64,000 nucleotides of DNA from Anadara kagoshimensis (Eukaryota; Mollusca; Bivalvia; Arcoida; Arcidae), in the NCBI GenBank assembly GCA_021292105.1, contig CM037864.1, forward strand, positions 4,374,413 through 4,438,412, given 5' to 3'. The notes beneath the pieces are model-generated. The model did not search any database and was not told where the DNA came from. It saw nothing but the letters and a program-made list of their open reading frames with translations. The position numbers were made by a program, and so were the translations under genes. Shown piece after piece: positions 47,880 to 59,900 of the stretch (its first letter is position 1; each line of letters begins with the position of its first letter).

Positions 47880-50800
47880 ATGGACACAGTAAAGAAACTA
47901 GGAGGTGTCATCAAATGTCCGGTCTGTAGATGCAGGTAAAACGCCAAAGAATGCAGTTTGTTGTTTGCACGCTCAAAAAAGTTGATACAGTTAAGCTTTG
48001 CATTTCTTGCACATACACTAATGCAGTATATAATATACAATCGAACCTACACTTAGCCATATCTATATAAGGGTCACCTACTAACTTTTAAAGGCCAGTA
48101 AAATTTTATCTCACTTGCTCTTTATTAACATAATTTGCCTGTATATATAAGGGCTACCTGCCAATAATGACCATCTTTAAGGTTTCATTAAGTGGTCTTT
48201 ATAGACAGGTTTGACTATATATATACAGCCCTGTTCCAACTACACATCAGGTAATATTCAATTGAATGTATGATTTTCTAAATAAAAGAATGAATTGAGT
48301 AGAAGCAGCATATATTACTCTGTTACTACTTGAGTACGTAAGAGAGGTGTTGGGGTCTGTAAATCCCCATTAAAGAAGCAGGCTTAAATTAAAGCCACTT
48401 GGTCAGAGAGACCATGGGATATAGAATGATGGAGGAAAATGGAGACACCACTTTTTCTGATAAGTAAAGTGACAGGCTTTCTCATCCTAGGTCTGTCCCC
48501 CCTAGTTAACAAGAGACTAAACGATGTTGCTTTACATCATTCAATCAGGGGACTCATTGACTAAGTGGTCTAAAGCACAGCCTTATAGACCACAGCACCT
48601 CCCGCTGCCTAGGTTGGACCCCGCTCCCTCGAACTCTTGTCTGAGTAAGTTTGTCATTTCACTCTGCTGAAGGTCCATTATTTGCTACCGGTAACCCGGT
48701 TTTCTCTGCCACCCCAGAACTAACTACCTTAATCTTCTACTGTAAGAGCCTCTATCAAATTTGAATATACAGCCAAACCTGTCTATAAAGGCAACCAAAG
48801 GGAGCCAGTAAAAGTGCAGGCCTTTATGGATAGGTGGTCTTTATATACAGTTTTAAAGAACAATAGGGATACAATTCTACTGGCCTTCATAAGCAGGTGG
48901 CCCTTATATAGAGGTGGGCTTTAAGGCTAGTTGGACTGTATTTGCACTATAAAAATTGATATACTGAAAGAATCTGGACTGGGGCTTAAAATACCACAAC
49001 TTCAATTCATTTTCATTCAACCATGCATGTCTGATAAAGATGCAGATACTCAGAATAGTAACAAGGTGCTTTGTAAATTGATTGATTGATTGATTGATTG
49101 ATTGGTGTTAAACGTGGTAGTCAAGAATATTTCACTTATATTGACTTGAGACATCACCATGTATAGTGAGTAATGGTGTTTAACATCCCAGTCAAGAATA
49201 TTCCACTTATATCGAAACATCACCAGGTATAGGTAAGGTACATGCAGAAATTTTGACCTTTGCAGTGCACTCGTTGCAATGTGAAGGGAGGGTTCATTAA
49301 CATGCTACATCTGCTATGTGACATGGATCATCCGTTTTTAAGGTTTCTTCTGAAGGACCCAGTGACTTTCCAAATGCTGAATGCTTGGCAAAAGAACAAT
49401 TACATGTACTTCCTATTTTCAAGTCTTGGTCAGACACTGATAGGGGTTCAAATCCATGACCTCCCACATACAGAAGGAGTGCAATGTAAATGATTTATCA
49501 TGAGTGACATAATTTAAATTCTTTAAGTTCTTTAATTGATTTATTTCTTGTATTTTTAGTCATGTTCCAAACAAAAATCAACTGACAAATGGAGTGTATG
49601 CAGCTAACTGTGAGAACTGTGGACATTTCTTCAAGTTCCGAGCTACCTCAGGGCTAGCCTCAGAAATCACACTAACTGTCAATGGAAAGAAATACAAAGG
49701 TAATCTCTTGTTTCACCTACCCGGAAATATATGAAAAAAATTTGTCTATTTTAAAATTCAGGCTTCTTTTTGCCAACATGCTACATGTAGACTTTATACT
49801 CCTAAAATCATCACCATTTTAATATTATTAATTCAATTGCTGATAGAGTAGATTAGATTAATGGTGGTTAACACCCTAGTCAAGATTGTTTCACTTATAT
49901 CAATACACAGTTCAGTGATGGTGGAGGAAACTGGAGTGCCTGGAGAAAACCACCAACATATGGCAAATGAACTGATTAAGTTTTTTCACACAAGGATCTC
50001 CCCTAGTGGATTTTAAACCTAGGTAGTTGGAGGCCATATGATTCATAAGTGCACATTTTAGAACACTTAGCCACCAATATTCCCCTTGCTGATAAAAGAT
50101 AAAATATAAACTTATGACTTACTTGACTTATTTCCATCTCTCCGTGAGAAGAATCGGGCCGTTAACAAGTTCTCTCCATTTTCCTCTATCTGTTCTACCT
50201 TTGTTGCCTCAGACCCTGAATTGCATCCTAGTTCCTTTCGTTCTCTTTCAATGGTCCTTTTCCAAGTCTCTTTGGTCATCATCTTTTCCTCTTCCCCTCT
50301 GGTGTCCAGGTTAGTGCCAGTTTTGTGTAACTGTGGAGGAAACTGGAGTCACGATATTTAAGATATTTGTATTTTGTGTTAGTTGTACTTCTTAATTCAT
50401 GTGAAACTTTATTTTTAGTCGGAAGTGAATACAGTGCCTCAACATCTCTGAACACATTCTTGAGACAGTCTCGTGTTTCCGTGGGAACCAAGCACATGTG
50501 TAATGAAGGAGGATGTGGTGCATGTATGGTTACAGCCAAAATCTACGAGCCTATATCAGACAGCAGGAAAAGTTATGCCATTAATTCTGTAAGTTTGTTG
50601 TAAACATAAATTAATTAAAATTCAACTTTTTAATGGTATCTTATGCCCCAGTCAATAATTTTTTATGTACATCAAGATGGTCAGTTCAGGAATGATGGAG
50701 GAAACCAGAGTGTCTGGATAAAATCACTTACCTTCGACAAGGGAATTGACAAACTTTCTCACATTAGAATCTGTTTGGAGTAGGGTTTCGACCTAGGCAG

Positions 50801-50948
50801 TGAGATGTGCTACGATCTGTAAATGACTAAGCATGCGCTTTAACCACTCAGCCACCAAGGCCCTTAACTTTTACAATATTTTTAACAAAGATTTAAAAAA
50901 ATAAAACATTGATAGAATATTTATGGATTTCGTTTGGGTTTTTTATTT

Positions 50949-50983
<35 letters not shown>

Positions 50984-53900
50984 TTTATTGGTTAACATTG
51001 TAGTGCAAATACATCTTAAGGAGTTTTTTTTTCATTTCCAACTTTATAAAGAAGAATCTATATTTGTTATTTATAGTGTCTCTGTCCAGTATTTATGTGT
51101 GATGGATGGGAGATAACTACTGTTGAAGGTTTAGATGACAAGGGAGCTAACTCTATACCTAAACGTCTTGCCAGTTATAATGGAAGTCAGTGTGGATTTT
51201 GTAGCTGTGCCAATGTGATGAATATGCATGCGTAAGTAGTAAAAATAGCTCAATAAACCTGATAGTTGGAGGGTGGGATGAATGAAGGGAGGGGTGGAGG
51301 GAGGGAAGGATGGAAAGATAAACCTCTGGTTGTTATATATATTTAACAGGCAAAAATGGTGGTTCCTCATTTTGTCAGCAATGTTTATTTTAACTTTATA
51401 CATACATAAAGTCTCATCCCCTGTTTTATGGTACAATGTAGCTTTTTTCTTAGAAAATAATCTACTCATAATGATGTGTCTAGATAAGTTTGTCATCATT
51501 GTATGTTGCCATGGTATTTATAGTTCCATATTGTCTACCTGGCCATTAAGGGGCCTTGGTGGCCAAGTGGTGTGGAGTACACACTTACGGATCAGAGCCC
51601 CTCTCACTGCCTAGGTTTGAATCCCACTCAGGCAAATCCTAGTGTGGAAAAGTTTTTCAGTTCACTTGCAGAGGATCAGTGTTTTTCTCTGGTCACTCAG
51701 GATTCCTCCACCATCCAAGAAATGCCTGCCTCCATATAAGTGAAAGGATCTTGGCTGATGACGTAAAAAAGACCAATACTTCAATCAAATCCAGTGTTCT
51801 TTTATCAATTTATTTTTGTATTTCCATAGAATCCGAATGGTTATTGAAACAAATTAACAAATTATGTCAGTGAATTGAGGATTTAAGGTTTTAACAGTTC
51901 ATATAAACCTTCACATAGCTGTTTATTTGTTATACTTTGATTTCAAAGTGATAACTTTTGAAATTTTAGTCCACAGCCCAATCAGTCTATCTGTCTTCTG
52001 TGCAGATAGTGTCAGGATGATAACTTGAATTACTGTTACTAGTTCTTTATATGCACTTTGCTTCAGTCACAATGATAAGGAGGGGGGGGGGGGGCAAATA
52101 TTTCATGCAACACTGATTGTAAGCTTGTTAAAACTTTCTGTTTTTCTTTTTCTAAATTAATGACAGTTGTTTTATATTCGATTTTACTTTTAGCTTATTG
52201 GATTATCATGCTGGTGCTGTAACTATGGAGCAGGTAGAAGATGCGTATGATGGTATTATCTGTAGATGTACTGGTAAGTCATACATAGACTTCATGTCAC
52301 TTTTAGAAAAAAACACTTAGCTTAATTGGTAGAATGCTAGCTTCGTATGTGGATGGTCATGGGTTTGAATCCCTGCTAAGTTTGACGAAGACTTGAAATA
52401 TAGTGACTGTTCTCTTGCCAAGCACTTGGCATTTAGGAATGAAAGTCACAGGGTCCTTCAGAAGAGACCCTAAAAAACTAATGACTTGTGTCACAATAGG
52501 CATGGCATGTCAAAGAACACACTCCTTGCACATTGCCTTGAGCACACTGCAAATGTTGAAATTTCAGCCAATTCACCTATAGCTGGTGATGTCTTGATAA
52601 AAGTGAAATATTATTAAGTTGGATGTAAAAACCCATTCAATCAATCAATCAATCAATCAATCACAATCAATCAATAAATCAATCAATATATTTTCCTACC
52701 CATTATACCCCTCTATACATGTATATTTATATTTTAGAAGTACAGTGCAGCATATTCTGTCCAGATCCCAATTAAACAATGTTCAATCTAGGATCAGATG
52801 GGGCCATATTCAAAAACAAATCCTATAAAACACCATAACATGAATAATTTTGCATTCATGCAAAGTTTAATATGACCCAATAAGATCTTAACAATATGGG
52901 GTGATTTGTCAAAATCAATTCAATGGCCCCATGGACCCCTTCTGAAATGAACACTCATTACACATAAAACCTGTCGAAACTGATTTAGTTAATTATTCAA
53001 ACTGTAAATTTTTTGTAGACTAAAATCCCATCTAATCTTAATTTGCTAAAGTATGATTTTGATTAGATATTACTGTATTATGCCTCTGCTTGTGGCATTG
53101 TCCATCTGTCTTTGTCTGTCTGTCTGTCTTTTCATTCTTGTTCTACAGATATAAACTTTCTTACAATGCATCCAATTTTAATGTTGGTATAGTATATATA
53201 TATTATATACTAGGATTCCACAATTTTAAAATTATAAGTAGCCAAAATTTCAAAATTTGTCATAATATAGTTCATTTTAAAGTTTATTTTATCTACAAAT
53301 TTGAATTTCTCCAAAATAAGTAGCCAATGGTGACTTTGGCTGCCAGGAATGGAAACATAGTTTTAAGAGTTCTTAAATTTGAATTAATTTAAGCAAATAT
53401 TGACTGATATAATAATTTTAAACATCAACAATTTTAAAATTAAAAGTAGCCAAATTGCCAAAATTTGTGAAAATATAGTTCATTTTAAAGTTGGTTTAAA
53501 GTTTGGTTTTTATAAGAATTTCTCCAAAATTAGTAGCCAATGGTGACTTTGGCTGCCAGGAATGGAAACATAGTGTGTTTTTCAGAATCCTTAAATTTGA
53601 ATTAACCTAAGCAAATATTGACTGAAACCTTTGGTTTCATTGGAGTTGTTCATCTTGTCAGTTATGATGAGAACTCAAACTCAACATGCATTGTTGAGAT
53701 AGATTATATATAAATGAGATAATAGAAAATTGTTTCTCACACCTGTGACATGGGAATCCCTTGATTTTACCCATGTGGGATTTCCTTGTCTCACCTCAAG
53801 GTTGGGACAAATCACAGGAACAATCTCCTGCATTCATTGGATTTCTCTGACTTTTAAATTTGATTCTTTGAAAAAATAAAGGGCATTCGGGATGAGACAC

Positions 53901-56900
53901 AATCACATACAGACACTAAATTGATGACGTCATAATCATTTTAACGTCTACAGAATTCAATGACATAATTTTCAAAAGGCACGGATGGTGGCATGAAAAC
54001 TGACCATTTCATGCAAAAATTTGTTTTAAAATTGTGTTTATATGTTGCAAATGTGTGTGAAAAAGAATCCTACATACACCAGTAATAGCATAAGACAGAT
54101 ATCTTAAACTTAGATAAATATTTTCCATATCCAATACTCGCTAAAGCTCGCTTTGGACAGGAAAATATTCATTCTTGTTCGAGATATCTCTGTCTTACAC
54201 TGCTACTGGTGTAAGATTCTATTGATCTCACTTTGAATACCGGTACCTCAAGAATTGCTGTAAAACAACATTTAACCAGAAAAGGCTTTTGTTGTTCCTC
54301 CCATCCAATATGTTAAAAAAAACTTGGTGAGTGAGATTATTGTGATAAAATTTTGGTATGTATATAATTTTGTTTATTTACATATATTTATTTTTTAGGA
54401 TACAGACCTATTTTGGATGCTATGAAGTCATTTGCTCTGGACTCTGCTTCAAACAAAACTCCAGGAAAAATTATTGATATTGAGGTACAGCTACATTATA
54501 CAATGGACTTTTCATCTGTATTAAAATCATTTATATGTATAACAGATTATGGTGGTTCTTTAACCAATGGCAACAGTAGTACTAGTTTTTTTCAAAATTA
54601 TATGTAAAAGATATATCGCAAAGTACTTAAACAGAACTCAATTTGGACCTATTTAGGAACAAATTTTGTTTTGTTTGAAAGTTCGTCATTTTACTTGCCA
54701 AAAGTTTGTTGGCTTTTTTGGTGTACAGTACTCCGGTTTTCTCTACCATCCCAGAACTGAATGTAAGTAATAGTGTTATGTCCATAGAGGTGTAAAACAT
54801 CATTATTCAAATCAATTCTACTCTTGTTTAGGAACTTGGTAAGAAGACCTGCAAGAAAACTGGCGGACCTTGTACTGGGAATTGTCATAACAGTGACCAG
54901 GTTCCCAAACAGATCATTTTGGGAGATGCTGTCTGGCACAAACCTACAACAATAGATGAACTGTTTAAGATTTTGAATCAAGAAAAAGGCAAAAAAGTCA
55001 GAATTACCTTTGGAAACACCGGATCAGGTAAGAAGTGGGATACATGTCAAGACGTGGTAGATCAGTTACAATGATGGACTTCTGGTTCAAGTGATTTTTG
55101 TTTGAACCCTAGCTGGTCTGCATGATATGTTATTTTAGCAAGAAATTCAATTTCACATTGATCCAGTCCAATCGTTGCCAAATGACTGGTGTTAGCATGT
55201 TTTCTGGTGATCCTATCCAGATAAAACGATTTTTGCAATGATAGAGAAGCAATTATTATATCATTGCTTCAAAGAAGTGGGGGGGGGGGGGGGGGGTATA
55301 CTGTTTTACCTCTATCCTTCCATCCGTACATCCATCCTGCCATCCTTCTGTCAGTCCTTCCTTCCATCCTCAGTACATCCATTCGAAACAACAATTTCTG
55401 TAACAGTTTTCTCACTAACTACAAAACAAAACCACTTCAAATTTTGTTAGCAATTTCAGCATGAGTAAGTGAGTAATGGGGTTTAACGTCCCAGTCAAGA
55501 ATTTTTCACTTATATCGAGACGTCGCCAACTATAGGCGAAAGTGCAGAAATTTTGCATGTGTGTTGCGCTGATGGCATTATACAGCAGGGTTCTTTAGCG
55601 TGCCAAGCCCACCGTGACACGGGACCTCGTTTATTTTAAGTTCCCATCCGAAAGAACCGTGACTTTCATTTCGTAATGCCGAGTGCTTAGCGAAAGAACA
55701 ATCACTACCCACTTTCAAGTCTTGGGTCAGACGCGGCCGGGGATCGAACCCACAACCTCCCACTTACGGAGCAAGCACTCTACTGACTGAGCTACCGCAG
55801 TGGTAGTTTCAGCATGAGGTTTCATACTGCAAGTACTAATTTCAAGTCTGTGGGGCGACAAAATGTACTTCCTGTTTCCTGACTTAGTTTATTTTTCAAC
55901 ATTTATGGTTAATGGCTGAAATTTTCGTAACAGTTTTTTCAGCAACTACTTAATACAGCCACTTGAAACTTTGTATGTGAGTTCATTATGATGTCCTATA
56001 CTACAAGTACAAATTTTAAGTCTGCCGGACTTCTACTTCCTGTTACCTGACTTAGTGAAGGGTGTTATTTATATTTGATGTCACATAGTCCCATGTTCCT
56101 GTTTTTCCTCAATTTTGGTTTTACATGTGGTGGATGTGGATAGCTAAACAGGAGGGACTTTCCCTTCTGCAGCACTTGGTCGCCACTTTTCTGGTGGAAG
56201 TTTACATGTTTAACCAAATTTGCCAGTTTTCAAAGTTTTTACTTTGCTTTGGGATTGTAATGATTGGGATTGGACATGTATCTGTATGTTTGTTTTGGAT
56301 TACTGTAATTGTACTTAATTTCACTGGGTCAAATTTTCATGGTTTTTTAAAAAGTTTGACCTTTTCATGGTGTGCAATATACTTGGATTTATGAAATCGA
56401 CTATAAAATAGAAAATCATAAAACAGAGTATAAAGTGTATGGTTCTGTCTTCAGACAATGTTGATGTTGGCTACGTACTTCAATGATTTATCTTACATGT
56501 GGTACAAATTTGCACGGAAAATGTTCCACTTGGAAAATTAGTATGTCGAAAATAAAACTATACCTACAGTATTATACGTCTGTTTCAGGTGTGTTTAAAC
56601 AACTAGATCCCAAGTACCATGATGTGTTGGTTGACATAAGAGGTATACATGAGTTATATGGTATTGATGTAAGTACAGGTTTAAACGTTGATAATGGGGG
56701 TTCACTGCTGTACCATGTGATACCACCTAATTTTGGTGTGGAACACTTACTTCCAATGGATATGAAATTGCAGAAGATGCTGTTTTCCCATAAAAATGAC
56801 ATTATTCTGAGAATTTGTGACATTAATATTTTCAAAAACGTTCCGCACAAACACTTAGAGGTATTGATCACATGCTACAGTGATGAATCCCATTTTGTAT

Positions 56901-59900
56901 TCTCAAAAATGATAAATCACTTATGAAATTTGGTGATAAGCATCAACATTAATTGGAAATAACCCTATTTGGTTTTCTCATTTTCCTAGAAGTTATGACC
57001 CTTTGAACAAAAATGCAAATCACAAAAAGAATCTACTGGCAAGGATCCAAATTTAATGAATATGCTTGTTTGAGTAGATCTAGAGAAATATTAACTTTCT
57101 TGTACCAACAACTATCATACAGATTGTCACACTAGGATTTTTCAATGGGGGGGGATTTTCAAAACTTTTCTCTATAAGACATAACATCAATATTTTTTGC
57201 AATCACATAATCAGGTCTTTTGGCAAAATAAGAGATCAATTGCCCATGGCCCCTAGAATGAACACTGCTACACTCTCAGTAAAACATTTAAACATTTTCA
57301 TATGCGACATCTTTTTTGGAAAATGCAAATGAGTTTATTATTTTCACTTACTTGTGTTCTAGTGGCAAAATCAAATAGAATTCTTGATTTAAACAGTTTT
57401 CTACTATTCACCATAATTAATCTTTAAAAATTTGTTGTTTATTTCTTGATCACATGATCTTGCCTACAGATGGACAGATTATATGTTTACGGTGCTACTG
57501 ATTATTATACCCCACGCAACTGAAATTGCCGAGGGTATAATGTTTTTTACCTGTCCATCAGTTTGTCAGTCTGTCAGGTCATGATAAGTATTCAGCACTT
57601 TTTCTTAAACGTTTGCAGATATTGAGTCAACCATCATGCATTACAGATCAAATTTAAGATTCACCACAATTTTACAGAAATTATGTCACTTTGTCTTTGA
57701 TAATTTCATTGATATAAAAGTTTTCTACACATTTTACCAAAGTGATTGTAACTATTGAACTGATTTTTTGTATGCTATTCTACCACAATGAATTACAGTT
57801 TAAGTTTACATTTTCTCCACTCCGCATTTTACAAAAATGACGGCACATTGTCTTTGATGATTATAGTGATATAACAGTTTTCCACACTTTTTCCTAATTG
57901 CTTACAGCTATTGATCTGATTTGCGATATATGAGTCTACCACAATCAGTTATAGATCAGGTTTACATTTTAATCTGCTAAGCTGATTTTTACAGAGTTTT
58001 ATTATGCTAACGACAGCCCTTGGTCCAATATGTGGGAGCAAAGGGTATGTGAACTTTGTTACTAAGGTTCTTTTATTACTTTATAGTTTGATCCAACTAT
58101 TGTACTCGGAGCAGGCTTATCTATCAACCAGTTAAGAGATATTGCATTTAGAGGAAGAACGGAACCTTATTTTTTAGATGCTTTCTCACAAATGTACAAC
58201 ATGTTGTCAAAAGTGGCCAATCAAGGAATACGAAATGTAAGTATGATTTGTTTTACAATTTGTTCAAATATTTAAAAAAAAAAATTCAAGATTTATTGTT
58301 TTACTTTTAATTAAATTGAAAAAAAAACAAAAAACTATGTCACAAAGACCATTTACAGTTTCTAGATATATTGTCTTACAGATGGCGAGCTGGGGAGGAA
58401 ACCTGATGCTAAAACACCAGTTCCCTGACTTTGCTTCTGATATTTATGTAGTGCTTGAAGCTGCAAATGCTAAATTACAGATTGGTAAGAGATTTTTGTT
58501 TATTCCAGTAATACGACCTGCCATGATTTATAAACTGATTATCCCCTTACAGACAAAGTTGTATAGGATTCCGCCAGTACATTAATTAGTTATATGTATG
58601 TAACACTTTCTTCTCAGCACTGTTACAACTTTATTGCTGAATGGAATTCGACAAAATTTAATACAATGGTACTTTATTATTTCATTATTGCCTTTTTTAA
58701 TTTCCCTAAAAAATTTTGACAACACTCTAACAACTTTATTTCTTAACGGAATTTTATGAAACTTGAATGAAAGATGATTCTGTGCTTTTGAGCTAATACA
58801 CTTTCTTCTCTACTTTTTAATCTTGTAGCTGATGCCAGTGGACCAAATGAATACACTTTAACAGATTTCCTAAAACTGGACATGACAAACAAACTGTTGT
58901 TATGTATGTTACTACCTTCATTAGATGCCAGCCACCATATTAGATGTTATAAAGTCATGAAAAGACACCAGGTTAGTAGATATAAGGTCAAAGGCCAGTA
59001 AATTTAAGGTCATAAGGTCAAGAAGACACCGGGTTAGTGGATATAAGGTCAAAGGTCAGTGAAATTAAGGTCGTAGGGTCATGAAAAGACATCAGGTAAG
59101 TGGATACAAGGTCAAGGGTCAGTAAAATTAAGGTCATGAAAAGACACCAGGTTAGTGGATATAAGATCAAAGGTCAGTAAAATCAAGGTCATAAGGTCAT
59201 GAAAAGACACCAGGTAAGTGGATATATGGTCATGTGTTAGTAAAATCAAAAATATAAAAAGTATGGAAAATCCATTTCATATTGTGGTATTGTGAAATTT
59301 TCTCTGAAGAATTAGGCTACATGTCTTGGGCTTGAACTCATAACACCCTAGCTGATCCTAAATCTGCTAGTGTGAAAAAGTCTGTCAATTCACTTACTAA
59401 AGGGCAGTGGTTTTCTTGGGGCACTATGTTTTTTTCCCACAATCTCAGAGCTGATTGCCTCGACATAAGTGAAAGAAGCTTGACTGAGACTCCACTCCAA
59501 TCTACTTCATTGCCAACTCTCTTTTATGCTACCTCTGTTACTCATTGGTCTTGGATATCCATTGGTATATCCAACCTATTTTTATTTTACATAATTTTGA
59601 CTAGGTTGTACAACAGCATTCCAACCAACACATCTGTTATGTAACAAACCCGAGAATTTCAGAAAAGGAGGGGGGGGAGGATTCCACTTTTTCAATCATA
59701 TGATAGTGTCGAGCTATGGACATGATGGAGTGGAGGTCTGGGGTCATATTCCTGTAGGAAATTTTGGAATATAACATAAAATCCTGTAATTTCCTGCAAT
59801 CTTAACAAATGATACACACATACATGGTATTATGAACAAAATAAAGGGGAGAGTGCTTTCCAATACCTAGAACCCCTCTTGGTCCACCTCTATCTCATAT

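Noticed and set aside
55734-55806. Possible tRNA gene on the minus strand
   Set aside because: A and B boxes are present but the acceptor stem does not close and the sequence continues into the SINE-1 body; it is a SINE head.
56483-56926. 147-codon frame taken as one long exon
   Set aside because: Only 56589-56668 matches the FAD domain and is bounded by AG and GT; the rest is intron.
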